Counted from the first letter of the stretch, positions 1-8,246 are shown. The stretch: 14,940 nt of DNA from Candidatus Aenigmatarchaeota archaeon (GCA_018221065.1 JAAOXY010000026.1:1-14940); one strand, 5' to 3'. The notes: generated from the sequence alone by a model not told the origin. A program made the numbers and translations.

Positions 1-1237
1 CAAGATCTTTTATCTTTACTAATTTTTGACTTCCTGTTTTCATATTCCTTAAGTTAACAGATTTCTTTTTCAATTCTTTTTCACCCAAAATAGCAACAAA
101 AGGGAACTTCAAAGAATTTGCATATTGTAATTGTTTGGACAATGATCTATTCATAATATCATATTCAGATGTTATTCCTTTTGATCGCAAAGTATTACAT
201 ATTCCCATTACTTGATCTCTTACAGTATCATTAACAGCAACTAAGAACACGCCATCATTACTGATATTATCAAACATTCCTTTTCTTGTCATTACGGAAA
301 TAACTCTATCAATCCCAAAGGATATTCCAACAGCTGGAAGATCGGGACCACCCATTGTTTCTATTAATTTATCATACCTTCCGCCACCGCCACAACTAAC
401 ATCTGCGCCAAGTGATATCTCAAATACAGCACCTGTATAATATTCTAATCCACGAACAAGAGAAAGATCTATTTTAAGATATTTGTCAATGCCGACATTC
501 TTTGCACATCTTAATATTGATCGCAATGATCTGATATCTTTATACTCAGAAAGTTTTTTCAACATCTGTGCATTTGTTCCTTTTATTGAAAGCATCTTGA
601 CTATCTTCTTTGAATCTATTTCCTTTTCAGCCAATTCCTTTTTCACACCATCAAGACCTATCTTATCAAGTTTGTCAATAATCCTAAAAGCATCTTTCAT
701 TTGCTTCATAGGTATTCCAAAAGAAAATAATATTTCTTCTGTCAACCTTCTGTCATTTATTCTTATTGTAAATTTTTTGAATCCAAGTTCTTTCAAACAT
801 TCAACAGCAACATTAAGACATTCATTATCAGCCATCTCAATATCTGAACCAATTATGTCTGCATCTGCCTGCCAAAATTCTCTCCATCTCAAAGCTTGTG
901 GTTTATCATATCTCCAAACTTTGCCAATTTGATATCTTTTGAAAGGCTTAGGAATATCAATATTATTAGATATTACTCTTGCTAAAGAAGCAGTAAACTC
1001 AAATCTCAATGCCAATTCTCTTTTGGATTTATCTTTGAAATAGTATATCTCATCTTTTACAGCTTCTCCAACTCCACCTTTAGCTGCAAATAATCCAAAG
1101 CTTTCAAAAGCAGGAGTATCCAATGGTCTAAAACCATATTTTTGATAGACTTTTCTAATAATGTCTGTAACAATCTGATATTTTCTTGCTTCCTGTGGTA
1201 GCAAGTCTCTTGTGCCTTTCGGAGTTTGGAATTTCAT
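1..1237 (-). CDS. hisS: Histidyl-tRNA synthetase, C-terminal end cut by window
   Basis: Class II aminoacyl-tRNA synthetase that charges tRNA-His with histidine in the cytoplasm. The reverse strand opens MKFQTPKGTRDLLPQEARKY, the usual HisRS start, and stays open to the window edge for 412 codons. That is close to full family length, so probably only a short tail is missing. Visible landmarks are RFEFTASLAR (motif 2 region, about residue 80), LVRGLEYYTG (histidine-specific motif, about 260), GGGGRYD just after it, and GISFGIDR (motif 3, about 305). An anticodon-binding domain follows. The ATG at 1237 is chosen because a nearby upstream ATG is out of frame. No clear TATA box was assigned. The paralogue HisZ is unlikely because the histidine motifs are intact. 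The open frame on the other strand inside it is a shadow. Confidence 0.95.
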   Translation of the reverse strand, partial: MKFQTPKGTRDLLPQEARKYQIVTDIIRKVYQKYGFRPLDTPAFESFGLFAAKGGVGEAVKDEIYYFKDKSKRELALRFEFTASLARVISNNIDIPKPFKRYQIGKVWRYDKPQALRWREFWQADADIIGSDIEMADNECLNVAVECLKELGFKKFTIRINDRRLTEEILFSFGIPMKQMKDAFRIIDKLDKIGLDGVKKELAEKEIDSKKIVKMLSIKGTNAQMLKKLSEYKDIRSLRSILRCAKNVGIDKYLKIDLSLVRGLEYYTGAVFEISLGADVSCGGGGRYDKLIETMGGPDLPAVGISFGIDRVISVMTRKGMFDNISNDGVFLVAVNDTVRDQVMGICNTLRSKGITSEYDIMNRSLSKQLQYANSLKFPFVAILGEKELKKKSVNLRNMKTGSQKLVKIKDL

Positions 1238-1315
1238 AACTAACACTTACCATCTTTTCTTATTAAACTTTATGTAATACCATGTTCTGTCCATCTTTAT
1301 AGGATATTTACCAAA

Positions 1316-1609
1316 TCAAAAATTTTCTACCATATCATCCATTGCCTTGTACAATTTTCTTGATCCATCTTTATCTCCTTCTTCAAATTTTTTACCAGCT
1401 TTACCCTGAAGCATCGAATAATTCATTCCCAATCCTGCAAGACCTCTATCTGAATCTGTATTATATACGATTGTCAAAAACTTGCATCCATTGCATTTCT
1501 CTTTATCATCAATGATTTTACATTTATAGACTTTCTTATTATCCAATTCGCCCAAATATTCAAAATTCTCTTCATTTTTTACTTCTTTACCAATGGGGAT
1601 AGCCTCCAC
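1316..1609 (-). CDS. Hypothetical protein with KCxGCK motif
   Basis: Unrecognised 97-residue soluble protein. It has three cysteines, C30 and the pair C39/C42 (EKCNGCKF), which could bind a metal, but a fourth ligand is not obvious. The C-terminal third is charged (EEGDKDGSRKLYKAMDDM) and likely helical. The only in-frame start is GTG at 1609, because a TAA stop lies five codons upstream. A weak GGTG sits just before it. It lies 32 bases downstream of the AbrB-like gene in the same direction and without a clear promoter of its own, so the two are probably co-transcribed. There are no membrane segments or signal peptide. Function is not assigned, and a toxin-like role beside the AbrB protein is not supported by any motif. 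Confidence 0.65.
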   Translation of the reverse strand: MEAIPIGKEVKNEENFEYLGELDNKKVYKCKIIDDKEKCNGCKFLTIVYNTDSDRGLAGLGMNYSMLQGKAGKKFEEGDKDGSRKLYKAMDDMVENF

Positions 1610-1641
1610 ATCCGCACCATCTTATAGAAGTCTCTTTAAGA

Positions 1642-1830
1642 TTACTCACTTTCATCACCTCGTTTTTCAATATATTTACCTCTAAACTCGAGAATAACAT
1701 TAGAATTGAATTTAAGATTAAACCTATTTCTGATAGATGCAGGTATGACTATACGTCCTCTATCATCCAAAGAAGCAATAAAATTAAGGCTGAACAAATC
1801 TTCCTTCTTTTTGCCTGTGAAGTCGTTCAC
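1642..1830 (-). CDS. SpoVT/AbrB-like DNA-binding protein
   Basis: A 62-residue protein with one swapped-hairpin AbrB domain at about residues 15-57: FIASLDDRGRIVIPASIRNR, then a hydrophobic strand and VILEFRGKYIEKR. The D-x-R-G-R-I-V-I-P-A-x-I-R core is diagnostic of the SpoVT/AbrB fold, which dimerises and binds DNA as a transition-state regulator or an antitoxin. The start is taken as GTG at 1830. The ATG four bases upstream is out of frame and stops after 16 codons, and an AGGTG Shine-Dalgarno site lies 10 bases before the GTG. A TATA box at 1869-1874 fits a short leader. The downstream gene carries a KCxGCK motif and resembles no toxin I know, so a regulatory role is more likely than an antitoxin role. 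Confidence 0.8.
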   Translation of the reverse strand: MNDFTGKKKEDLFSLNFIASLDDRGRIVIPASIRNRFNLKFNSNVILEFRGKYIEKRGDESE

Positions 1831-1868
1831 CCATATGTTTCACCTAATAGTAATTAGAAAAAAATACA

Positions 1869-1874
1869 TTTAAA
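1869..1874 (-). promoter_or_regulatory. TATA box for AbrB-like gene
   Basis: Reverse-strand CTTTAAAT lies 41 bases before the GTG start. Transcription about 25 bases downstream would give a leader of about 16 bases carrying the AGGTG Shine-Dalgarno site. Confidence 0.5.
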
Positions 1875-1898
1875 GCTATGTGGGAAATTGCACTTTCG

Positions 1899-2330
1899 CT
1901 AGCTAATCTTAGCTATATCGCCTAATGTCATTCCACCTTTTTCAACTTTAATCTTATAGTCATTTCCAGCAGATATTCCCATAAGACTGATATTGAAGAA
2001 TTTCTCAATTTTCTTTATCACAACTAATGGTGGTTCCCATCCATCTTCAATTCTCTTAACAATAGTATGTTTTTCCTGTATCTTAGCAGATAATTGTTCT
2101 TGTGTCAAATTTCTCTTCTCTCTATTCTTTCTAATTATAGAACCAAAATCTTCCTTTAAGGAGTAATCCATACCTCTAGGAGCAGTATACATAGGCTTGG
2201 GTCTTCTAGCTATCTCAACTCTAGCAACCTCTTCTCCAGATCGCACACATCTATCACACACATTAAGAATAGTGCCTTCTATCTTAGCTCTTCTTCTTGC
2301 ATTAGATGCTCCACAAACCTCACAATTCAT
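1899..2330 (-). CDS. Archaeal multiprotein bridging factor aMBF1
   Basis: A 143-residue transcription or translation-associated factor of the archaeal MBF1 family. It begins with a four-cysteine zinc ribbon, MNCEVCG with C3/C6 and CDRCVRSG with C25/C28. A basic linker follows, then a Cro/C1-type helix-turn-helix at about residues 65-120 (FGSIIRKNREKRNLTQEQLSAKI ... IVKRIEDGWEPP). A short C-terminal strand region ends at AKIS. This order matches the family, which bridges transcription factors and the basal machinery in eukaryotes and has been linked to the small ribosomal subunit in archaea. The ATG at 2330 has AAGGGGA upstream and a TATA box about 40 bases away. It is divergent from ileS. Confidence 0.92.
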   Translation of the reverse strand: MNCEVCGASNARRRAKIEGTILNVCDRCVRSGEEVARVEIARRPKPMYTAPRGMDYSLKEDFGSIIRKNREKRNLTQEQLSAKIQEKHTIVKRIEDGWEPPLVVIKKIEKFFNISLMGISAGNDYKIKVEKGGMTLGDIAKIS

Positions 2331-2364
2331 AAGAATCCCCTTAATACAATTAATATTGCCAATA

Positions 2365-2374
2365 TTTATTTAAA
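2365..2374. promoter_or_regulatory. Shared divergent promoter region, aMBF1 / ileS
   Basis: TTTATTTAAA reads as a TATA box on both strands. On the reverse strand TTTAAATA lies about 40 bases before aMBF1. On the forward strand transcription would start near 2395, just before the GGTGA site of ileS. The whole gap is about 78 bases, so the two genes probably share this core. Confidence 0.55.
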
Positions 2375-2408
2375 CCTGCATTCTAATATCTCATGATTGG
2401 TGAATGAT

Positions 2409-5400
2409 ATGATGGACCATAAAGCTATAGAAGAACAAGTAGAAAAACGCTGGAAAAAGCAAGAAAAGCAGATAAAGGACAGCATAAGCTATGATCCTAA
2501 GAAAAAGCTATTTTCATTCTTAGAAGGTCCACCAACAGCAAATGCACCTCCAGCATTACATCATTTAGAAGCAAGATTTATGAAAGATCTTGTTTGTCGA
2601 TACAAATACATGAAAGGCTTTACAGTACCAAGAAAGGGTGGATGGGATTGTCATGGTCTACCAGTAGAAGTTCAGGTTGAAAAGAAACTCGGTTTGAAAT
2701 CAAAGAAAGATGTTGTAAAATACGGAGTAGCAGAATTCAATAAAAAATGTAGAGAAGATGTTTTTTCTTTTATTGAAGATTGGGACAAATTCACAAAAAA
2801 AATGGCACATTGGATAGACTTAGAAGATCCATACATTACAATGACCACAAATTACATGGAAAGTGTATGGTGGAGTTTAAAAGAACTTTATGATAAAAAA
2901 TTACTTTATCAGGGTCACAAAGTTGTCCCATATTGTTACAGATGCGGAACAGCTCTAAGTTCCCACGAAGTTGCTCAAGGTTATTCAGAAGTTAATGATA
3001 AAACAATAACTGTAATGTTCAAAATAAAAAATCAAGACAGATACTTGCTAGCATGGACTACAACACCATGGACAACACCAGCTAACCTTGCTTTAGCAGT
3101 AAACCCAAAATTAAATTATGTTGTAATAAAACAAGATAATAAAGAATACATAATTGCTGAATCTCAAGTTAACAATTTCTTTGAAAGTCCTGTATTAGTG
3201 GATGCAATATCAGGAAAAGATCTTATCGGTTTAGAATATGAACCATTATTTGATTATTTTGTAGGAAAATTGGACAAACCTGCTTGGAAAGTTGTTGCTG
3301 GTAAATTCGTATCAGATAGTGAAGGAACAGGAATAGTTCATATGGCTCCAGCATTTGGTGAAGATGATTATGAAACAATAAAAGAAAATGATATGGCATT
3401 TGTCCAACCTGTTGATGCTGATGGTAACTTTACAAACGACATAACAGAACTTTGGGGTAAAAATGTTCTCGAATCAAACGATGACATAATAAAAATGTTA
3501 AAAGAAAAAGGTCTGCTATTCAAAGAAAAAAACCACCTTCATGATTATCCTTTCTGTTGGAGATGTAAAACACCTTTAATATATTATGCAATGGATTCCT
3601 GGTTTGTCAGAGTAAGTGAACACAGAGACAAACTAGTAAAATTAAATGAAAAAGTAAACTGGTTCCCTTCAAACATCAAACAAGGAAGATTTGGAAACTG
3701 GATAGCAGAAGCAAAAGACTGGGCTCTAAGTAGATCCAAATTCTGGGGAACACCATTACCAATCTGGCAATGTGAATGTGGTGAAGAAGAAGCTATTGGT
3801 AGCATCAAAGAATTAAGAGAAAGATCTACTAAAAAACTTGAAAAAGATTTAGATCTTCACAAACCTTATGTTGATAAAATAAAATTAAAGTGTAAAAAAT
3901 GTGGAAAAGAAATGACAAGAATAACAGAGGTCATAGATACATGGTATGATTCTGGTTCAGCACCATTTGCACAATTACACTATCCATTTGAAAACAAAGA
4001 TTTGTTCGAAAAACAATTCCCTTATGATTTCATAGCAGAAGCTGTAGACCAAACAAGAGGTTGGTTCTACACATTACATGTTCTTGGAGCATTACTCTTT
4101 AACAAAACAGCTTACAAAAATGTTGTTTGTATGGGTCACCTATTGGATGACAAAGGAAATAAAATGAGTAAATCAAAAGGAAATATAATCAATCCTTGGG
4201 AAATGTTTGACAAGTATGGTGTTGACGCTACAAGACTAATAATGTGTGTCACTGCTCCAGGAAATCCAAAAAGAATAGGGCATAAAACAGTAGAAGAAAA
4301 TGTACGTCCATTCATGACAATACTTTGGAACTCCTACAAATATTATGATCAATTTTCTAATAGAACAGAAGAAAAGAAACCTAAAGAACTAAACATAGAA
4401 GATAAATGGATATTATCAAGAACAAACACATTAGTAAATAAAATTGAAGAAAATATAGAAAAACATGAGTATCACATCTGTTATTCAGAACTACAGAAAT
4501 TTGTAATAGATGATCTTTCTAGATGGTACATAAAAATAATAAGAGAAAGAGCAGCTGCAAACGATCCTTCATTAGCATACATATTGAAAAAGGTTTTCAC
4601 ATCATTAAGTAAAGTAATGGCACCATTCGCACCTTACATATCAGATTATATTTACAACAATGTTACAGAAGATGAAACAAGTGTACATTTAACAGACTGG
4701 CCAAAATACTCTGAAAAAGATTCACACAATAAACTAGAAAAAGATATGCAGAACATAATGAACATTGTTGAAGCTTCTAATGCATACAGATTAGAAAATA
4801 GTATAAAATTAAAATACCCATTATCAAAAGTCATAATAACATGCGATAAAAACATAGCAGATTCTGCAAAGAGATTAAAAGAGACATTGCTAAAGATGGC
4901 AAATGTGAAAGATTATGAAATAAGCAAAGAAGAAATAGAATGGGAAGCAAAGGTCAACTTCAAAGTAGCTGGAAAGAAGTTCAGTAAAGATATCAAAACC
5001 ATAGCAAAATTAGTTTCTGAAAATGATCCTAATGAATTAAAGAACAAGATAGATTCCAAAGGACAAGTAATCATAGACAAATTTACTTTAGATAAAAAGG
5101 ATTTGATATTCAAACAAAAAACATTAGAAGGTGAAAAAGATTTTAACGGCGGAAAACTTTACTTAGACACAAAAATAACTCCAGAACTAAAGAACGAATG
5201 GTTTGTAAGAGAGTTCATGCGTGCAATACAAGATGCAAGAAAGAAATTAGAACTAACAGTAGATAAGAAAATAACAGTTTATATTCCTGAACAAGAATCG
5301 ATAAAAAACTTTAAAGATTTAATAACTCAAACTACTGGTTGTGAATTAGTGTTCAGTGAACCGAACGGAGACAAATTCGAATTTGAATTCGAAAATGAAA

Positions 5401-5426
5401 AATATTATTTTGGTGTTGAATTATGA
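2409..5426 (+). CDS. ileS: Isoleucyl-tRNA synthetase
   Basis: Class I synthetase that charges tRNA-Ile and edits mischarged valine, about 1005 residues, normal family length. In order: the HIGH-type motif in EGPPTANAPPALHH (about residues 39-52), GGWDCHGLPVE, a zinc knuckle CYRCG, the CP1 editing core AWTTTPWTTPANLALAV, GIVHMAPAFGEDDYE, a second knuckle CWRCKT, the C-x-C/C-x-x-C pair near residue 460-500, DTWYDSGSAPF, DQTRGWFYTLH and KMSKS (585-589). The anticodon-binding helical domain ends with the family's C-terminal RKKLELTVDKKI segment. The frame is open from a TTG at 2397, but GGTGA at 2399-2403 sits correctly for ATG 2409 (or ATG 2412), so 2409 is preferred. It heads a three-gene operon, and its stop overlaps the next start by four bases. 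Confidence 0.96.
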   Translation: MMDHKAIEEQVEKRWKKQEKQIKDSISYDPKKKLFSFLEGPPTANAPPALHHLEARFMKDLVCRYKYMKGFTVPRKGGWDCHGLPVEVQVEKKLGLKSKKDVVKYGVAEFNKKCREDVFSFIEDWDKFTKKMAHWIDLEDPYITMTTNYMESVWWSLKELYDKKLLYQGHKVVPYCYRCGTALSSHEVAQGYSEVNDKTITVMFKIKNQDRYLLAWTTTPWTTPANLALAVNPKLNYVVIKQDNKEYIIAESQVNNFFESPVLVDAISGKDLIGLEYEPLFDYFVGKLDKPAWKVVAGKFVSDSEGTGIVHMAPAFGEDDYETIKENDMAFVQPVDADGNFTNDITELWGKNVLESNDDIIKMLKEKGLLFKEKNHLHDYPFCWRCKTPLIYYAMDSWFVRVSEHRDKLVKLNEKVNWFPSNIKQGRFGNWIAEAKDWALSRSKFWGTPLPIWQCECGEEEAIGSIKELRERSTKKLEKDLDLHKPYVDKIKLKCKKCGKEMTRITEVIDTWYDSGSAPFAQLHYPFENKDLFEKQFPYDFIAEAVDQTRGWFYTLHVLGALLFNKTAYKNVVCMGHLLDDKGNKMSKSKGNIINPWEMFDKYGVDATRLIMCVTAPGNPKRIGHKTVEENVRPFMTILWNSYKYYDQFSNRTEEKKPKELNIEDKWILSRTNTLVNKIEENIEKHEYHICYSELQKFVIDDLSRWYIKIIRERAAANDPSLAYILKKVFTSLSKVMAPFAPYISDYIYNNVTEDETSVHLTDWPKYSEKDSHNKLEKDMQNIMNIVEASNAYRLENSIKLKYPLSKVIITCDKNIADSAKRLKETLLKMANVKDYEISKEEIEWEAKVNFKVAGKKFSKDIKTIAKLVSENDPNELKNKIDSKGQVIIDKFTLDKKDLIFKQKTLEGEKDFNGGKLYLDTKITPELKNEWFVREFMRAIQDARKKLELTVDKKITVYIPEQESIKNFKDLITQTTGCELVFSEPNGDKFEFEFENEKYYFGVEL

Positions 5427-6022
5427 AGAGATTGATTGAATTAGCAAATAAGATAAAAGATGAAAAACTAAGAAAACAAACAATTGAGATTTTAAAAAAT
5501 CCAAAGATAAGCAACAAATCTATGAAATATCCTGCAGCTGATTATAGTAAAACTCCTGCATGGCCAGTAGGAGCACATCATGATTATGAAGGTGGTCTTA
5601 TTGATCACACATGCAGTGTTACAAAGAATGCAATTGACATAGCAAATAATCTAAAGAAAACTTACAAAGCAAAAATAAACTTAGACCATTTAATTGCTGG
5701 TGCATTGTTACACGACATAATGAAAATATTTTTAATGAAAAAGAAGGGAAAAACTTGGGATTTCACAGGTTGTATCTTAGATCATGCTGACTTTTCAGGT
5801 TGCGAACTTTACGCAAGAGACTTTCCTGAAGAAGTTGTACACATTGTAATCGCTCACGGTGGCGAAATGGGTTACACTGCAGCAACTCCAAGAACAATAG
5901 AAGCTACATTAGTTTCACATTGTGACATGATAGATTCATCAATGGAATCTATGATTAATGAAAAATCAGAACTTGATCAATTAAAAATGATGTTCATGAT
6001 GCCAGAAGAAGCAAGTGATTAA
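5423..6022 (+). CDS. HD-domain metal-dependent phosphohydrolase
   Basis: A 199-residue single-domain HD-superfamily protein. Metal ligands are visible as the histidines in GAHHDYEGGLIDHT (about residues 50-63), the H-D pair in GALLHDIMK (about 93-101), histidines in DHADFSG and HIVIAHGGE, and a final aspartate in HCDMID. Such enzymes hydrolyse phosphoester bonds in nucleotides or RNA. The GGLIDHT/ALLHDI spacing resembles both the YhaM-type nuclease HD domain and the archaeal dihydroneopterin cyclic-phosphate phosphodiesterase (MptB), so the substrate is uncertain. Its ATG overlaps the ileS stop (ATGA) and the next gene begins immediately after its TAA, which implies translational coupling. 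There is no membrane or RNA-binding extension. Confidence 0.85.
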   Translation: MKRLIELANKIKDEKLRKQTIEILKNPKISNKSMKYPAADYSKTPAWPVGAHHDYEGGLIDHTCSVTKNAIDIANNLKKTYKAKINLDHLIAGALLHDIMKIFLMKKKGKTWDFTGCILDHADFSGCELYARDFPEEVVHIVIAHGGEMGYTAATPRTIEATLVSHCDMIDSSMESMINEKSELDQLKMMFMMPEEASD

Positions 6023-6979
6023 ATGAAATATGATAAAGCTGTTGATTTTCTAAGAAAGATTGATGGAAATGTAGGAATATTCTTTCACGATGATACAGAC
6101 GGTGCATGCAGTGCAGCATTGATTAATTCTCTATTAAAACAAAGAGGTGTTAGAACAACTCTTGCTACTGGACCAATCGACAAAGAAAGTTTCAAATCTT
6201 TCAAGTGGATTAAAGTAGATTACATTGTATTTACAGATCTCGCAATAGATCAATATCCAGATTGGTTAGAAATGTTTGACAAAGAAAAAATTATTATCAT
6301 AGATCATCATCCTATTCACAACGACCTTAACAAAATGGGTTATCTTTATGTTAATTCTAGATTAACAGAACCAGATAAGTATATTTCTGCTTCACAAATT
6401 TGTTTAGATATTTGTAAAAAGGCTGGTCTTGAAGGAAAAGAATGGATAGGAAAAGTCGGTGCAGTTGGTGATAGAGCACTAGAAGGAACACCAGAAGAAG
6501 AAAAAGTTGCAGAAATAATAAGTGCAAACAAATCTATTCGTGGACCAGATAGTTTAATAAAAATTGCAAAGTTTATGACAACCGCAAATAGTATGGATGA
6601 TATTATGTACACAACTGAATACCAAAAACCTCTAGAATTGATGGAAGGAGAACTTGAAAGACAAATAACAAACTTTGAAAGAAATGAAATTGAAGATATC
6701 AACTTCTTTGAGTTCAGAGGAAACTACAGCATACTTTCTGTATTAAGTAGCTCATTATTTGACAAATATCCTAACAAGACCATTATAGTTTATAGAATAA
6801 ACGAAGGTTACATCAAAATAAGTGGAAGAAGTCCTAATCATGATCTCGGAACTATTTTTGCAAAAGCAACAGAAGGTATTGGTAACGGTGGGGGACATCC
6901 TAAAGCTGCTGGTGCTAAGATTAAAGAAAAAGATTTTGAAAAGTTCAAAAAAAGAGTTATGGAACTAATCAGAAAGTAA
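6023..6979 (+). CDS. DHH/DHHA1 phosphoesterase (archaeal RecJ-like)
   Basis: A 318-residue phosphoesterase of the DHH superfamily. Motifs are HDDTDGACSAAL (I, about residues 22-33), TDLAID (II, about 71), IIDHHP (III, about 94), GAVGDRA (IV, about 147) and a C-terminal DHHA1 domain ending in GNGGGHPKAAGAKI. These aspartates and histidines bind the two catalytic Mn ions. Archaeal members include RecJ-like 5' exonucleases, the GINS-associated nuclease, and nano-RNase or oligonucleotide phosphatases. The short length favours a small RecJ-like nuclease or nanoRNase over a multi-domain RecJ. The ATG follows the HD gene stop with no gap, so it ends the ileS operon. Its last codons overlap the convergent gene by 15 bases. 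Confidence 0.88.
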   Translation: MKYDKAVDFLRKIDGNVGIFFHDDTDGACSAALINSLLKQRGVRTTLATGPIDKESFKSFKWIKVDYIVFTDLAIDQYPDWLEMFDKEKIIIIDHHPIHNDLNKMGYLYVNSRLTEPDKYISASQICLDICKKAGLEGKEWIGKVGAVGDRALEGTPEEEKVAEIISANKSIRGPDSLIKIAKFMTTANSMDDIMYTTEYQKPLELMEGELERQITNFERNEIEDINFFEFRGNYSILSVLSSSLFDKYPNKTIIVYRINEGYIKISGRSPNHDLGTIFAKATEGIGNGGGHPKAAGAKIKEKDFEKFKKRVMELIRK

Positions 6980-7525
6980 ATAATCTGGGAATACTTTATC
7001 AACGGCTTTCTCAAAAATATGTAATCTACTTTCTGTAGATGATAATTTTCCAAGTGCTACCGTAATTATAGATTTTCTAAATTCTTCTGTTACTTCTTCA
7101 TTTGACAAAACCGAACCATTGGATATAACAGAACCTCTGGAATAGATTACATCTGTACCACGAATATCTTTTAATTCGCCAAGAAATTCTTTATACGTAC
7201 CAAGCTTTTTAGTTAGATAAAGGACAAAAGCATTTCTAACTTCATCTACTGTTTTACAGCTTAGATTATTTTGATATCCATATTCTTTCTTTTCATCTTC
7301 AGTTGCTGGTATAAGTGCAAAACTGACATCATTAACTTTAATTGATATATCAGAATCTTGAACATACCTACCAAGAGAACAAGAATCACAATCATTATTG
7401 CAAATACTCATGCCATATACTGCATTCAATCCTCTCCACGGATCTACAAGTACAGTATTTAATTGTGGTATTTCTCCACCCATTTGTGTTGCAAATCTTT
7501 GAGCTTGAAAATATCTTTCTGTCAT
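6965..7525 (-). CDS. Hypothetical protein with CX3CX2C cluster
   Basis: Unrecognised 186-residue protein. The N-terminal part has NTVLVDPWRGLNAVYGMSIC, then C42-x3-C46-x2-C49 and a lone C90, enough for a zinc site or an iron-sulfur cluster. The C-terminal half is mixed alpha/beta with an R-S-x-I-I-T-V-A-L segment and no known motif. There is no signal peptide or membrane helix. The ATG at 7525 has TTATTTAAG about 26 bases upstream, so the transcript is probably leaderless. That TATA box fills the 30 bases after the flpA stop, so it is transcribed separately from flpA. The stop lies 15 bases inside the DHH gene on the other strand. The CX3CX2C spacing recalls radical-SAM proteins, but length and surrounding sequence do not fit. 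Confidence 0.75.
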   Translation of the reverse strand: MTERYFQAQRFATQMGGEIPQLNTVLVDPWRGLNAVYGMSICNNDCDSCSLGRYVQDSDISIKVNDVSFALIPATEDEKKEYGYQNNLSCKTVDEVRNAFVLYLTKKLGTYKEFLGELKDIRGTDVIYSRGSVISNGSVLSNEEVTEEFRKSIITVALGKLSSTESRLHIFEKAVDKVFPDYLLSD

Positions 7526-7546
7526 AAGAACAATAGTAAAGAAAAA

Positions 7547-7555
7547 CTTAAATAA
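7547..7555 (-). promoter_or_regulatory. TATA box, leaderless CX3CX2C gene
   Basis: Reverse-strand TTATTTAAG is centred about 26 bases before the ATG at 7525, placing transcription start at or next to the start codon. It is squeezed between that gene and the flpA stop. Confidence 0.6.
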
Positions 7556-8215
7556 CTATTTCTTCGCAACAATAAAACCATGTTTAGCTTCAAATGGATC
7601 AAGCATATTCCAGTCTATAATACTAAGCAAACCATCTGTTACTTTTTCCATTTCTTCTCTAACAACTTCCTTAGGCTGTTTAGTAATATCGATGCTCTGT
7701 GTTTTTACTGTTAACATTAAATAACCACAATCTTTCAAAAACTTATTACAGTTTCTAATCGCAACTTCGGTTTGTTGTGGATCAGCAATATCAACATAAA
7801 CAATATCAACTTCTTCAATCCAATCATACAACTCTGGCTTCCTTGCGTCAGCAAGTATTGGAACTATGTTTTTCAACTTCTCTGATAATGGTAACAACTC
7901 TTGAAATGGTCTATCAGAAAATTCAATAGCATACATCACACCCTCTGGTCCTATGATATTACTCAAATGAGATGGTGTGTATCCATGAGCTGCACCAAGA
8001 TAAAGTATTTTTGATCCCTTTTCTATTGGAAAATATTTTATTCCTTTCATTATAGCTGCTGCAGCTTTACTTCTGTTTGGATCCCATGGTCTAAACTCTT
8101 TACTCTTTCTTTTAAACAACTGTTCACCAAAAGGAGCAAAACTAGGAATATGATTTAAAGTATGTAATCTACCATTAATTAAAAATACTCCAGGAAATTT
8201 TTCAGTTATATCCAT
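7556..8215 (-). CDS. flpA: Fibrillarin-like rRNA/tRNA 2'-O-methyltransferase
   Basis: Catalytic subunit of the archaeal box C/D RNP. It transfers a methyl group from S-adenosylmethionine to the 2'-hydroxyl of ribose at sites chosen by a guide sRNA. At 219 residues it is the usual archaeal length. Landmarks are FRPWDPNRSKAAAAI (about residues 41-55), the SAM loop LYLGAAHGYTPSHLSNIIG (about 71-89), YAIEFSDR, a DIADPQQTEVAIRN segment matching the family's D-V-A-Q-P-x-Q, and MLTVKTQSID. The SAM loop differs slightly from the common GAASGTT form. The ATG at 8215 has TATTTAAATA about 26 bases upstream, which suggests a leaderless mRNA. In many archaea flpA directly follows nop5, whereas here a small opposite-strand gene separates them. 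Confidence 0.94.
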   Translation of the reverse strand: MDITEKFPGVFLINGRLHTLNHIPSFAPFGEQLFKRKSKEFRPWDPNRSKAAAAIMKGIKYFPIEKGSKILYLGAAHGYTPSHLSNIIGPEGVMYAIEFSDRPFQELLPLSEKLKNIVPILADARKPELYDWIEEVDIVYVDIADPQQTEVAIRNCNKFLKDCGYLMLTVKTQSIDITKQPKEVVREEMEKVTDGLLSIIDWNMLDPFEAKHGFIVAKK

Positions 8216-8222
8216 AATAGGA

Positions 8223-8246
8223 TATTTATGCTTTTGTATTTAAATA
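8223..8246. promoter_or_regulatory. Interleaved divergent promoters, flpA and 8253 gene
   Basis: Two TATA boxes lie in the 37-base gap. TATTTAT at 8223-8229 is about 26 bases before the forward ATG at 8253. TATTTAAATA at 8237-8246 (reverse) is about 26 bases before the flpA ATG at 8215. Each start codon falls at the expected transcription start, so both mRNAs look leaderless and polymerase binding at one box should block the other. Confidence 0.6.

Noticed and set aside
483..932. Forward open frame of 149 codons
   Set aside because: It lies opposite hisS, is serine/phenylalanine-rich like antisense translations, and has no promoter or ribosome site. The same applies to the other long frames opposite ileS, the DHH gene, nop5 and the 397-residue gene.
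6965..7525. Radical-SAM enzyme
   Set aside because: CX3CX2C is present, but the protein is too short and no SAM-binding glycine or barrel pattern follows.
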